Source: Alloalcanivorax mobilis (GTDB lineage: Bacteria; Pseudomonadota; Gammaproteobacteria; Pseudomonadales; Alcanivoracaceae). From it: a stretch of 54,385 nucleotides of DNA. Below the pieces are notes generated by a model. That model was not told the origin of the DNA. It saw nothing but the letters and a program-made list of their open reading frames with translations, and did no database searches. Location of the stretch: the NCBI RefSeq assembly GCF_002864685.1, contig NZ_NMQZ01000028.1:1-54385 (forward strand), given 5' to 3'. Below are positions 19,137 to 28,490 of this stretch, piece by piece. Positions within the stretch are counted from its first letter, which is position 1. Each line of letters begins with the position of its first letter. The position numbers and the translations under genes were made by a program.

Positions 19137-21143
19137 CTACCAGTGAATGCCCTTGAACAGCCGTGAGAACGCCGCCTGCTCGCGTTTGATCCGCTTCGGG
19201 TTGACCTCTTTTTCACCGCGCGCGGCGGCTGAGTCGGAAAACAGCTTGTAGCCGGTGTTCATGATCGTCTCGGTGACTCTCGGGGTGATGAAATGCATCA
19301 CCTGGCCAAGAATGCCCAGGCTGGTGGCGATGCGCTTGGGCTGGCGGACCACCGCCTCGCAGATCATGTCCGCCGCCTGATTGGGGCTGATGGTGGGGAC
19401 ATGGTTGTAGATCTTGGTGGGGGCGATCATGGGCGTGCGAACCAGCGGCATATTGATGGTGGTGAAGCGCACCCCCTGGTGCGCCAGCTCGCTGCCGGCG
19501 CAACGGGTAAAGGCGTCCAGCGCGGCTTTCGAGGCGACGTAGGCGGAGAACCGCGGCGCGTTGGTGAGCACGCCGATGCTGGAGATATTGATCACATGGC
19601 CGAAGCCGCGCTCGACCATGGTTGGCAGCAGTTTCATGATCAATCGCAGGGCGCCGAAGTAATTGAGCTGCATGGTGCGCTCATAATCATGAAACCGGTC
19701 GAAGGCGTGCACCACCGAGCGGCGAATCGAGCGGCCGGCATTGTTGATCAGGATGTCCACCCGGCCATAGTCCGCCAGGACTTTTTCCACCAGTTCGTCG
19801 ATCTGGTCCAGATCGGTGACGTCGCAACGATAGGCCCGGGCGGTGCCGCCGAGCTGCTTGATCTCATGCAGTGTCTCTTCCAGTTTTTCCGGTGTGCGCG
19901 CCACCACTAGCACGGTGGCACCGGCGCGGGCCAGCTTCAGCGCGCTGGCCTTGCCGATGCCGGAGGTGGCGCCAGTGATCAGAACGATCTTGTCTTCCAC
20001 CCGCTCAGGCAATGAGGGCAAGGGCTGCAGCTCGTCTTCACGCTCGTCGCGGTCCGGGTCCAGGTGGTTTTCCCAGAAGTCCCACAACTGCTGCATGTAG
20101 TCTTCCACGTCCGGCACCTTAATGCCGCTGCCCGCCAGCGCGGCCTGGGCGCGCTGATTGTCGTATTCCGTGGGAAAGGTCAGGAACGGCAAGATCGACG
20201 GGGGAATGTCGAGATTTTCCAAGGTCTGATTGATCAGCATCCGTGGCGTCAGGGCGCTCATGCCCTTTTTCACGAAGCCGGGCACGGCATCGAACATTCG
20301 CTGATTCAGATGCACCGCCATGCGCGGCGCCTGGGCCGCGCTGGCGATAATGTCCAGCAACTCACCGAAGTTGTAGCTGCGGTCGGCGGTCAGGTGGAAG
20401 CACTGGCCGTTGCCCTCGGGCTGGTGGGCAATGTGGTCCAGCGCGTCGGCGACGAAATCCACCGGCACCACATTGAAGTGGCCCACCTCCACGCCCAGCA
20501 AAGGAATCCAGTTGGGCAGATAATCCTTCAGCTTCTGCACCACCTTGAAGAAATAATAGGGCCCGTCGATCTTATCCATTTCCCCGGTTTGCGAATGCCC
20601 GACCACCAGTGACGGGCGATAAATGCGCCAGGGAATGCGGCTCTCCTGGCGAACCAGGCCTTCCGACTCATGCTTGGTGAGCAGGTAAGGGTCGTCCAGG
20701 CCCACCGCCTCTTCGAACATGTCTTCGGTGAAGGTGCCTTGATAAAGACCGGCGGCGCCCACCGAGGAGATATGGTGGAAGCATTTGACGTTGAGCTTCT
20801 CGGCCAGTTTCAGGGTCTGCCGGGTGCCTTCGATGTTGATGTAGCGCTGGGTGTTCTCGTCGGCGTTGAGGTCGTAAATGGCGGCGAGATGGAAGAAGTG
20901 ATCGATTTGGCCGACCAGATCGTCCTGGTCCCGTTTGCCGATGCCCAGCAGCTTTTTGGTCAGGTCGCCCTTGATCGGTACCAGCCGATCCTCTTCCACG
21001 CACAGCCGGCGGCGCAATGCGTCGAGTTTGTACTCGGAGCCGGGCCGCACGATCGCGAACACCCGGGCGCCTTCGCGTCTGAGCAAGCGCGCGACCAGAA
21101 ATCGACCAATAAAGCCGGTAGCACCAGTGACCAGGTAATTCAT
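19137..21143 (-). CDS. Alcohol-forming fatty acyl-CoA reductase (two-domain)
   Basis: 668 residues with two Rossmann-type reductase modules. The N-terminal module has TGATGFIG (residues 6-13) and Y153-K157 (YLLTK), like NAD-dependent epimerase/thioester reductases. The C-terminal short-chain dehydrogenase module has TGATSGIG (390-397), NNAGRS (467-472), S521/S522 and Y535-K539. Blocks such as ETGEMDK/IDGPYYFFK, SIGVLTNAPRFSAY and NMPLVRTPMIAPTKIY match, from memory, the Marinobacter VT8 enzyme Maqu_2507, which reduces fatty acyl-CoA to aldehyde and then alcohol. The alcohol feeds wax-ester synthesis. ATG 21143 has AGGGG upstream. It is divergent from a FabR-like repressor. Confidence 0.88.
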   Translation of the reverse strand: MNYLVTGATGFIGRFLVARLLRREGARVFAIVRPGSEYKLDALRRRLCVEEDRLVPIKGDLTKKLLGIGKRDQDDLVGQIDHFFHLAAIYDLNADENTQRYINIEGTRQTLKLAEKLNVKCFHHISSVGAAGLYQGTFTEDMFEEAVGLDDPYLLTKHESEGLVRQESRIPWRIYRPSLVVGHSQTGEMDKIDGPYYFFKVVQKLKDYLPNWIPLLGVEVGHFNVVPVDFVADALDHIAHQPEGNGQCFHLTADRSYNFGELLDIIASAAQAPRMAVHLNQRMFDAVPGFVKKGMSALTPRMLINQTLENLDIPPSILPFLTFPTEYDNQRAQAALAGSGIKVPDVEDYMQQLWDFWENHLDPDRDEREDELQPLPSLPERVEDKIVLITGATSGIGKASALKLARAGATVLVVARTPEKLEETLHEIKQLGGTARAYRCDVTDLDQIDELVEKVLADYGRVDILINNAGRSIRRSVVHAFDRFHDYERTMQLNYFGALRLIMKLLPTMVERGFGHVINISSIGVLTNAPRFSAYVASKAALDAFTRCAGSELAHQGVRFTTINMPLVRTPMIAPTKIYNHVPTISPNQAADMICEAVVRQPKRIATSLGILGQVMHFITPRVTETIMNTGYKLFSDSAAARGEKEVNPKRIKREQAAFSRLFKGIHW

Positions 21144-21398
21144 TAAGAGCCCCTTGCTGTACGTCCTTGATGTAGCCGCGCCGACGGCGGTGGGCACCCC
21201 ATGCGCCGTCATTGCGATGATGCGCCGCCCGACCCGAAAGGGCCAGTGTTCCTCCGGCGTGCCAGAATTACAACTAACAACTGTGAGTTATTTTCAGCAT
21301 GGAACAAGCCTTCGTCAATTGTTTACACGCGCCATTGCTATGAAACGGTGTTTTATGGCTAGATAGGGCATGAATTTAAACTAACGTTTGTAAGGCTA
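21144..21398. promoter_or_regulatory. Divergent promoter region, acyl-CoA reductase / FabR-like gene
   Basis: A 255-base AT-richer gap. On the minus strand TTGACG, 17 bases, then GAAAAT (about 21300-21340) could drive the reductase gene. Next to the regulator start is AAAC-TAAC-GTTT (21378-21389), a small inverted repeat set in TTAAAC...GTTTGTAA. This is where an autoregulating TetR-type protein would bind. The assignments are weak. Confidence 0.4.
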
Positions 21399-22031
21399 AT
21401 GTCCGATACCCCCCGACAACGTCAAAAGCGCGAAACCCGCGAGCGGATTCTCGACAGCGCCACCAGCCTGATGGCCGGCGGGCGCAGCTTCGACAGCCTT
21501 GGCCTGCGCGAGGTGGCCCGCGAGGCGGGGCTGGCGGCGACCTCGCTGTACAACCATTTTCCCGACATGGAAGCCTTGGGGCTGGCGCTGATCGACCGGG
21601 CCTGCTTTCGCCTGCGTGGCGGGATGGCCGAGGGCCGGCGCAGCATGATCGAAATCGGCGTGGCCCGGGCGGTCCGTGAGCTGGTGGGTCGGTTTGGCCG
21701 TTTTCAACACCTCTATGAAGACGAATTCCGGTTGCTGCTGCAGCAACGGCTGGGGCGGCGGCGCGCCTATCGGCTGCGAATCCACGGTGAGTTGCAATTG
21801 TTGATCGACGAGCTGGCCGAGGACATCCGCCAGGTGGTGGCTTCGCAGGGGCGCCCGCCGGTGCCCGCCGAGCGTGAGGCGGAGGCGGCGGTGGCGCTGA
21901 TGTTCAGCCTTGGCGTGGCGATGTTGGATGTGTCCCCGGCGCGCCGCGAGCAATTGGCTCGCAACGCCGCGGAACAGTTGGAAATCCTGGCGCTGGGCGG
22001 GCGCCGCTGGGCGGCCGGCGAGCGGCTCTAG
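21399..22031 (+). CDS. TetR-family regulator, FabR-like
   Basis: A 210-residue regulator. The N-terminal helix-turn-helix (RERILDSATSLMAGGRSFDS, LGLREVAREAGLAATSLYNH, FPDMEALGLALID) closely follows that of E. coli FabR, the repressor of unsaturated fatty-acid synthesis. The C-terminal part continues to align by eye with FabR (FRLLLQQRLG, ALMFSLGVAMLDV). FabR senses the acyl-ACP/acyl-CoA pool. Its divergent partner here reduces fatty acyl-CoA, so direct control of that gene by acyl-CoA is an attractive inference. The start has AAGG four bases upstream. Confidence 0.85.
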   Translation: MSDTPRQRQKRETRERILDSATSLMAGGRSFDSLGLREVAREAGLAATSLYNHFPDMEALGLALIDRACFRLRGGMAEGRRSMIEIGVARAVRELVGRFGRFQHLYEDEFRLLLQQRLGRRRAYRLRIHGELQLLIDELAEDIRQVVASQGRPPVPAEREAEAAVALMFSLGVAMLDVSPARREQLARNAAEQLEILALGGRRWAAGERL

Positions 22032-22119
22032 CAACGGGCGTGACCAGGACGGGCGCGACCGGTGGGTCATCGCCTTTTATTCGGCAACTGGGTAGGATGA
22101 AACACCATTCCATAATCCA

Positions 22120-22302
22120 GGGGAACCTCTGAACAACTCCCGATGGTTCTGGCTTTCCGGGCGGTGCCTGATCAAGGCGCGTCTTCGAAGGCATAGCGGG
22201 CTACGTCGAGAAGGCGCAACGCCGAGCAGGCATCGCCCGGAAAGCCCCGCAGGGCGTGCTGTAGCACCCGCAGAGCCATTGGGGGTTGTTCAGAGGTTCC
22301 CC
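22120..22302. mobile_element. MITE-like element with 22-bp terminal inverted repeats
   Basis: The left end (22120-22141) begins GGGGAACCTCTGAACAAC; the right end (22281-22302) is its inverse with one mismatch in 22. Inward, ATGG(T/C)TCTG pairs again, as do GGCTTTCCGGGCGGTGCC and GGCATCGCCCGGAAAGCC. The 183-base element has no ORF of note. Size, ends and folding fit a miniature inverted-repeat transposable element with insertion-sequence-type ends. No clear target-site duplication is visible. It sits 41 bases upstream of the nitroreductase start. Confidence 0.7.
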
Positions 22303-22342
22303 GGTATTTGTTCCGCCCGATCCGACAACAACAGGAGTCATT

Positions 22343-23029
22343 ATGACCGCGGATGCAGTCTCCCTCGCCGATGCCATGCGCCAGCGCCGCTCAGTACGCG
22401 GCTTTCAGGACCGCCAGGTGCCCGAGGACGTGCTTGAACAGGTCTTTTCGCTGGCCCAGCTGGCGCCGTCCAACTGCAATATTCAGCCTTGGAAAGTGTT
22501 CGTGGCCTCCGGAGAGGCGCGTGATGAACTGCGCCGCCGGATGGTCGAAAAGGTGGCCGCTGGCATTCCCATCGAGCCGGATTTCGAGCCCAACGCGGGC
22601 ACGTTCAACGGTGTTTACCGCCAGCGTCAGATCGATTGCGCGGTGGAGTTGTACAACAACATGGGCATCGCCCGCGACGACAAACCCGCCCGCCAGCGCG
22701 CCCAATTGCGCAATTTCGAGCTTTTTGACGCCCCGCACGTGGTGTTCATCGGCATGGAGCGATCGTTCGGGACCACCGTGGCCATGGACGTGGGCATGTA
22801 CATTCAGTCGTTGATGCTGGCGATGACCGCCCATGGCATCGGCTGCTGCGCCCAGGGCAGCATGCGTTACTACCCCAACGACGTGCGCGACGTATTTGGC
22901 GAGCCCGATTCCACCGTGATCATGGTCGGCATCAGCTTTGGTTACGAAGACGAAACGGTGGCCGCCAACCGTACCCGCGTTGGCCGCATCCCCTTGGCCG
23001 ACTCGGTGACCTTCAAGCAGCGCCTCTAG
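22343..23029 (+). CDS. Nitroreductase family protein
   Basis: A 228-residue flavoenzyme of the FMN-dependent nitroreductase fold. The N-terminal RQRRSVRGFQ binds FMN phosphate and LAPSNCNIQPWKVFVASG is the family signature. DVGMYIQSLMLAMTAHGIGC and GISFGYED complete the pattern. Family members reduce nitro-compounds, quinones or enones with NAD(P)H; the substrate is not predictable. ATG 22343 has AGGAG eight bases upstream; earlier in-frame codons run into the MITE. Confidence 0.9.
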   Translation: MTADAVSLADAMRQRRSVRGFQDRQVPEDVLEQVFSLAQLAPSNCNIQPWKVFVASGEARDELRRRMVEKVAAGIPIEPDFEPNAGTFNGVYRQRQIDCAVELYNNMGIARDDKPARQRAQLRNFELFDAPHVVFIGMERSFGTTVAMDVGMYIQSLMLAMTAHGIGCCAQGSMRYYPNDVRDVFGEPDSTVIMVGISFGYEDETVAANRTRVGRIPLADSVTFKQRL

Positions 23030-23120
23030 CCAGCCTGCCGGCACTCCCGGGGCCTGCGCCCCGGCGATTGCCGATCCATGTTATACTGTTCGGTCTGTTT
23101 GACTGGATTGTAAAGGCAGC

Positions 23121-23468
23121 ATGGTCATCGTTAAAGGTGTGATACCGGTCCGCGACGCGACGCGGGACAAAGCCCTGGCTCTGATCCAGGAACTGGCCAG
23201 CCATGCCCGCGATGAGGATGGCTGCCTGTCCTATGAGGTTTACGTCAAAGCGGACGCGCCCCGGGTAATCATGCTCTGGCAGCAATGGCGAACGCTGGAT
23301 GCCCTGGAGCGCCATTTTGATTCCGACCATCTGGATCTGTTTCTGGACCGTATTCCGGAGATGATTGACGGCGAAGTGCATTCCCTGCATTTCGATGTCA
23401 GCGACGATGAAGACGAGGGCAACGACCCGTCCGGCATGATGCTGGCGGATGACACCGTGGTGCACTGA
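23121..23468 (+). CDS. ABM-domain (YgiN-like) putative quinol monooxygenase
   Basis: A 115-residue protein with one antibiotic-biosynthesis-monooxygenase domain. Visible marks are MVIVKGVIPVRDATRDKALA, the SHARDEDGCLSYEVYV turn, MLWQQWRTLDALERHFDSDH and a short acidic tail (DVSDDEDEGND). Members such as YgiN act on quinols without cofactor. It follows the nitroreductase by 91 bases with a CCGGGGC/GCCCCGG hairpin (23047-23064) between, so it is probably a separate unit. Confidence 0.82.
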   Translation: MVIVKGVIPVRDATRDKALALIQELASHARDEDGCLSYEVYVKADAPRVIMLWQQWRTLDALERHFDSDHLDLFLDRIPEMIDGEVHSLHFDVSDDEDEGNDPSGMMLADDTVVH

Positions 23469-23582
23469 GCGCAACCGCGCCGGCCGATTGTCCGTATCCC
23501 CCATGGCGGCGACGGTTCCCGTCTCTGCCCACGACCGGCGACTGTCCTAAACTTGAACCTCTTCTTCACAGCCGAGCCCGAC

Positions 23583-24512
23583 ATGAAAACCCGTATCGAG
23601 TCCGTTGAGGATGTGGTCCGCAATTTCGCCGCGCAGGATTACATCTGCGACCAGCGCACCGCCCTGGCGGTTTATCTGGCCGCGCAGTTGCACAAACCGG
23701 TGCTGGTGGAAGGCCCGCCGGGGGTGGGCAAGACCGAGCTGGCGAAAGCCGCCGCCGCGTTCCTGGAGGCGCCCCTGATCCGCATGCAGTGTTATGAAGG
23801 GCTGGATGAAAGCCGGGCGCTGTATGAATGGAAATACGGCAAGCAATTGCTCTATACGCAATTGCTGCGCGACAAGCTCAGTGACCTGCTCGGCGACGCG
23901 GAAGGCCTGGAGGCCAGCATCAAGCGCCTTGGCGACCTGGGTGACGCTTTCTACAGTGAGACCTTTCTGGAGCCACGCCCGCTGTTGAAGGCGTTGCGCT
24001 CGGACGAGCCGGTGGTGTTGCTGATCGATGAGATCGACAAAGCGGACCAGGAATTCGAGGCGTTTCTGCTGGAGTTGCTGTCCGATTTTCAGATCTCGAT
24101 TCCGGAGATGGGCACCGTCAAGGCACGCCATCAGCCGCTGGTGTTTCTCACCAGCAACGACCAGCGTGAACTCTCCGATGCCCTTAAGCGTCGCTGCCTG
24201 CATCTTTATATCCCGTACCCGGGCGCGGATCTGGAGCGGCGCATTCTGGCCCAGCGGGTACCCGAACTGGGGGAGCAGCTGCGCGAGCAGCTGGTGGCGT
24301 TTATTCAGCATCTGCGTGAACAGGACATGAAAAAACTGCCGGCGATCTCCGAGACATTGGATTGGGCGCGGGCCCTGGTGTTGTTGCACGCCGAGACGCT
24401 TGAGCCGGAGCTGGTTGAGCAGACGTTGGCGCTGGTGCTGAAAAACGAACAAGACGTCGCCCTGGCCCGGGACATACTGCCGCACTGGTTCCGTAAGCCG
24501 CGCGCCTCCTGA
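23583..24512 (+). CDS. MoxR-family AAA+ ATPase
   Basis: A 309-residue AAA+ ATPase. Walker A is GPPGVGKTEL (near residue 44), Walker B is VVLLIDEIDKADQEFE, sensor 1 is PLVFLTSNDQRE, followed by the arginine finger region SDALKRRCLHLYIPYP. MoxR proteins act as chaperones that insert metal or assemble enzyme complexes, nearly always with a VWA partner, which here is the next gene, 10 bases on. ATG 23583 is preferred; an in-frame TTG lies 30 bases upstream. No obvious client enzyme gene is adjacent. Confidence 0.93.
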   Translation: MKTRIESVEDVVRNFAAQDYICDQRTALAVYLAAQLHKPVLVEGPPGVGKTELAKAAAAFLEAPLIRMQCYEGLDESRALYEWKYGKQLLYTQLLRDKLSDLLGDAEGLEASIKRLGDLGDAFYSETFLEPRPLLKALRSDEPVVLLIDEIDKADQEFEAFLLELLSDFQISIPEMGTVKARHQPLVFLTSNDQRELSDALKRRCLHLYIPYPGADLERRILAQRVPELGEQLREQLVAFIQHLREQDMKKLPAISETLDWARALVLLHAETLEPELVEQTLALVLKNEQDVALARDILPHWFRKPRAS

Positions 24513-24522
24513 GGGCTGAGTC

Positions 24523-25851
24523 ATGGCCGAGCGTCGTTTGCACGAATTCATCCAGGCCCTGCGTGGTGCCGGGGTGCGCATCTCTCCGGTGGAAGCCGAA
24601 GAGGCGTTCCGCGCCGCCGCGCTGGTGGGCTATGCCGGCCGCGACCGGTTCCGCGAATCGCTGGCCATGACCCTGGCGAAAAGCCAGCTCGAGCGGCTTG
24701 AATTCGACCGCTGCTTCGAGGCCTTTTTCCAGTTCGAGAGCGTTGACGGCGACGGCGAGAACGACGCCACGGATGGCGCCCGCCCGGACGGTGAAGGGTT
24801 GGAGGAGGAGGTCGCCGAGCTGGTTGCCCAGACCCCCGAGGGCCTGGAGCAGACCCTGGCCCGGGCCGCGGGCGAGATCGACTTCACCGCCATGGAAGTG
24901 ATTACCCAGCAAGGTCTGTACGCGCGCCGGTTGCTGATGAGCATGGGCATGGGCGCGGTGGACGACGAAATCCTGCGGCTGGACGGCTCCCCGAAAAGCG
25001 CCGATCAGCGCCGCGCCGCGCAGCTGCGTGACTGGCGCCAACAGGTGCGTGACCTGGCGGTGGGCTATGTGCGCCGTCAGTTCGAACTGCACGGTCGCGC
25101 CCACGGGCGGGCGCTGCGCGAGCACACCATGCGCGCGGCGCCCTTCCGGGAGTTGCGCGAGTTCCAACAGGTGCGCCTGCTGGTACAACGCATGGCGCGA
25201 CGTTTGGCGAGCCTGCATCAGCGCCGCCAGAAACGCGCCAAGCGCGGCGCTTTGGATGCGCGCCGTACTTTGAAAGCCAGCCTGCGCTACAACGCCGTCC
25301 CGGTGGAAATGCACTGGCGCGACCGCCAGCGCTTGCGCAGCAAGGTGCTGGTGATCTGCGATGTGTCCAGTTCCGTGCGCGAGGCGGCGCGCTTTCTGCT
25401 GCAGTTTCTTTACGCGATGACCGATGTGCTGCCGAAAGTGCGCAGCTTTGCGTTCGCCTCTCGCTTCGACGAAGTCACCGGGGATTTTGATCGTTACGAG
25501 CCGGACATCGCGGTGGGCCGGATTCTGGATCGTCTGTCAGGCAGTGGCACCGATTACGGCACCATGTTCAAGGAATTCGCCAACCTGTGTGGCGGCGAGA
25601 TTGATCGTCACACCACGGTGATTGTGCTTGGCGATGCTCGCAATAACGATCTGCCCGCCGGTGAGCAGCATCTCGCCGAGATCTCCCGGCGCGCCCGGCA
25701 AGTGTTCTGGCTCAACCCCGAACCGGAAAGCCGCTGGAACAGTGGTGACGCCATCATGGCCAGCTATTTGCCGTTCTGCCGCAGCGCGCGTCGCTGCGCC
25801 AACCTCAATGACCTGAGCCGCTTCACCGATTACCTGCTGCGTAACGTTTAA
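24523..25851 (+). CDS. VWA-domain protein, CoxE-like
   Basis: A 442-residue cytoplasmic protein without signal peptide. The C-terminal von Willebrand A domain carries the metal-adhesion motif DVSSSVR (VLVICDVSSSVREAARF) and the later SGSGTDYGTMFKEF and VIVLGDARNND. The N-terminal half is helical and charged. It fits CoxE-type partners of MoxR ATPases, which form a two-protein chaperone. The operon with the MoxR gene is tight. Its end is 1 base from the convergent histidine kinase gene. Confidence 0.88.
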   Translation: MAERRLHEFIQALRGAGVRISPVEAEEAFRAAALVGYAGRDRFRESLAMTLAKSQLERLEFDRCFEAFFQFESVDGDGENDATDGARPDGEGLEEEVAELVAQTPEGLEQTLARAAGEIDFTAMEVITQQGLYARRLLMSMGMGAVDDEILRLDGSPKSADQRRAAQLRDWRQQVRDLAVGYVRRQFELHGRAHGRALREHTMRAAPFRELREFQQVRLLVQRMARRLASLHQRRQKRAKRGALDARRTLKASLRYNAVPVEMHWRDRQRLRSKVLVICDVSSSVREAARFLLQFLYAMTDVLPKVRSFAFASRFDEVTGDFDRYEPDIAVGRILDRLSGSGTDYGTMFKEFANLCGGEIDRHTTVIVLGDARNNDLPAGEQHLAEISRRARQVFWLNPEPESRWNSGDAIMASYLPFCRSARRCANLNDLSRFTDYLLRNV

Positions 25852-25852
25852 T

Positions 25853-28258
25853 TCAGGCCCTGCCGCCGTCGGCGACCCCGCGCAGCGTGTCCTGCAGCGC
25901 CTCGTTGAGGCGGCTCAGGTTCACCGGCTTGGCGATGTGTCCGACCATGCCGGCATCGTGGCAGGCGGCGATCTTGTCCGGCACCGCGTGGGCGGTGAGC
26001 GCGATCACCGGGATCACCGGCAGGCGCCCCTCGCGCTGCCATTGCTGGATCGCCCGGGTGGTTTCGAAACCATCCATATCGGGCATTTCGCAATCCATCA
26101 GAATCAGATCGAAACGGTTCGGCGCCGCCAGCAGGGTAGCGAGTGCCTCCGCGCCGCTCTCGGCGGTGTCGCACTGATGGCCCAATTTCCGGCACAGACC
26201 CTCGGCGACGCGCAGATTGATGTGGTTGTCGTCGACAATCAGCAAGCGTGCGTAGCGCTGGCTGTCTGGCTGATCGGGCAGGGCCGGCTCATCCGGCCGG
26301 GTTCGCCCCGGCGGTAACGGCAACCGGACCCAGAACTTCGAGCCGCCGCCGGGTGGGGCCTGCACGCCAATTTCGCCACCCATGATTTCCGCCAGTTGCC
26401 GGCATATCGCCAGGCCCAGGCCGGTGCCTCCGTAGCGGCGCTGGGTGCTGCTGTCGCGTTGTTGAAAGTGCTCAAACAGCAGGGCGCGTTGCCCGGCTGG
26501 AATGCCGACGCCGCTGTCGGTGACACTGAAAAACACGTAATCGCTGTTGTCGACTTCGCGATGCACGGCCACGTCAATGGCGCCGTCCTCGGTGAACTTG
26601 ACCGCGTTACCGATCAGGTTCATCAGGATCTGGCGCAACCGCACCGGGTCGCCGACACAGTAATCCCCCAGTGAATTGGAGAGCGTCCAGCCAAGCCGAT
26701 TGCCATTCAGCCTGGCGCGTTGCTCGAACGGCGCCACGCACTCGCCGACCAGGGCGGGCAACTCAAAGGCGCTCTGCTCCAGTGGCATCTTGCCGGCGTT
26801 GAGGCGGGAATAATCGAACACATCGTTGATCAGATTGAGCAGGCTGGCACTGGAGCGCTCGATCACGTGCAGATGGACACGCTGGTCCTCGTCCAGGTGG
26901 GTGTCGCGAAGCATGTCCAGGGTGCCGACGATGCCGTTCAATGGGGTGCGAATCTCATGGCTCATCACGGCGAGAAACTCGCTGCGTGAACTGAGCGCGG
27001 CATTGAGCTCGCTGGTGCGCTCGCTGACCCGCCGTTCCAATGCTTCGTTGGCCTCCCGCTGGATTCGCTCGTTCTCTGCTTTGAGCGTGGTCATTCGGTG
27101 GGCCAGGGCGAACGAGAGCAACACCGCCTCGGTGGCGGTGCCCAGTTGCAGGGCGTTTTCGATCAGCCAATGGCCGCCGATAACGTTGAAGGTTTTGAGA
27201 ATATAGATCACGCAGGCGATGCTGATCGCCGCCGACGCCAGCAGGTAATAACGCGCCGGGCTGTAACCGCCGCGCAGCAGCCACACCGCCAGGGTGATCG
27301 CGATCACCGTCCAGGGCAGGGCCACCGCGGACGAAAACCAGATAAAAAAGTGGAAATGAAGCAGGCTCAGCGGCGCCGCCACCAGCAGTGCGCCTGCGGC
27401 CAGGGTGAGCCACCGATTGAACGTGGTGGCGCGCTGCTTCAATTCCAGAAACGCGCAGGAAAACAGGATGGAAAAGGCCAGGGTGATCAGATTGAGTGCT
27501 GGCAGGCAGAGGTGGTTCCACTGGCTGGCGCCGGGCCAGAGCCATTGGTAGGCCAGCCCCTCGCGGGCAAACAGATTGAGGCCAAAGGTGCCCAGGTAAA
27601 GCACGTAATAGAGGTAGCTGAGGTCACGGATGGACAGGAAGATCAGCAGGTTAAACAGGCACATGATCGCCACGCCACCGAAGTAAAATCCGGAGGAAAG
27701 GGTGAGGCGGGTATCCATCTGGTTGAAACGCTCAGGCGAAGAGATCGTCAATGGAAAGTCGATCACATTGGCGCCCCGGGCCAGGAACAGCAGCGAGCTG
27801 TGCGTACCGGTTGGCAGGGTAACCGGCAACACCAGCCGATGGTGAGCAAAGGCTCTCGCCGCGAACGGCCGCCGATCGCCGCTTGTCTGATGCTGGATCA
27901 GGCGGTTCTGATCGTCAAAGACGTAGAGGTCGAGGAAATCCAGATGGGGCCGGGCCACGTTCAGGTACCAGGTGTCGCGGGAGCCACGATTGGTGATCGG
28001 CAGGTACAACCACTGATTGCCCTGGCGGAAGCCGAGGGTAGGGTAGTCCTGACCGAGCATCTGGCCGCCGCCGGCGTGCAACCGTCGCAGTGCCTGGTCG
28101 GGTTGCAAGCGTGCGGCCGCGTCGTCCAGCCAGCGTAGCTGGGCCGCGGCTTCATAGAATTCCCCGCCGTTCAGCGTCAGCCCCTGGCTGGCGCCGGTGC
28201 ACAGCAACAAGCACAGCGTCAGGCAGAGCCGCCATCCCCCTTGGATTTCTCTTCTCAT
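25853..28258 (-). CDS. Hybrid sensor histidine kinase with 7TMR-DISM sensor
   Basis: 801 residues. A signal peptide (1-25) is followed by a periplasmic 7TMR-DISMED2-type domain (about 40-175), seven membrane helices (about 190-390), a short coiled coil, HisKA with H434 (MSHEIRTPLNG), HATPase with LMNLIGNAVKFT, DSGVGIP and GGTGLGLAICRQL, and a receiver with D722 (LILMDCEMPDMDG) and K777. All key residues are present. DISM domains often bind carbohydrates. There is no His-phosphotransfer domain or response regulator beside it, so the output partner is unknown. AGGGAAGGGC precedes the start. Confidence 0.95.
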   Translation of the reverse strand: MRREIQGGWRLCLTLCLLLCTGASQGLTLNGGEFYEAAAQLRWLDDAAARLQPDQALRRLHAGGGQMLGQDYPTLGFRQGNQWLYLPITNRGSRDTWYLNVARPHLDFLDLYVFDDQNRLIQHQTSGDRRPFAARAFAHHRLVLPVTLPTGTHSSLLFLARGANVIDFPLTISSPERFNQMDTRLTLSSGFYFGGVAIMCLFNLLIFLSIRDLSYLYYVLYLGTFGLNLFAREGLAYQWLWPGASQWNHLCLPALNLITLAFSILFSCAFLELKQRATTFNRWLTLAAGALLVAAPLSLLHFHFFIWFSSAVALPWTVIAITLAVWLLRGGYSPARYYLLASAAISIACVIYILKTFNVIGGHWLIENALQLGTATEAVLLSFALAHRMTTLKAENERIQREANEALERRVSERTSELNAALSSRSEFLAVMSHEIRTPLNGIVGTLDMLRDTHLDEDQRVHLHVIERSSASLLNLINDVFDYSRLNAGKMPLEQSAFELPALVGECVAPFEQRARLNGNRLGWTLSNSLGDYCVGDPVRLRQILMNLIGNAVKFTEDGAIDVAVHREVDNSDYVFFSVTDSGVGIPAGQRALLFEHFQQRDSSTQRRYGGTGLGLAICRQLAEIMGGEIGVQAPPGGGSKFWVRLPLPPGRTRPDEPALPDQPDSQRYARLLIVDDNHINLRVAEGLCRKLGHQCDTAESGAEALATLLAAPNRFDLILMDCEMPDMDGFETTRAIQQWQREGRLPVIPVIALTAHAVPDKIAACHDAGMVGHIAKPVNLSRLNEALQDTLRGVADGGRA

Positions 28259-28490
28259 GCCCTTCCCTGATGTTGTCGAAGCGGGGCCCCCGGATAAAGC
28301 GAACGGAATGCGAACTCCGTCATCCCCTTTTACCCCATTTAACGGGGGTTAAGGAACGCCCCCGGTTAGGCTGGTCAAAATTCGAGGAGCATTGGCGGAG
28401 CGCCTTGCGGATTCACCGGGCCTGGAGCGGCGCGGCGGGCAACGGGCGCTGGAGTGCTGCTCCGGACTTCACACGCAAAAGGAGACGCAA

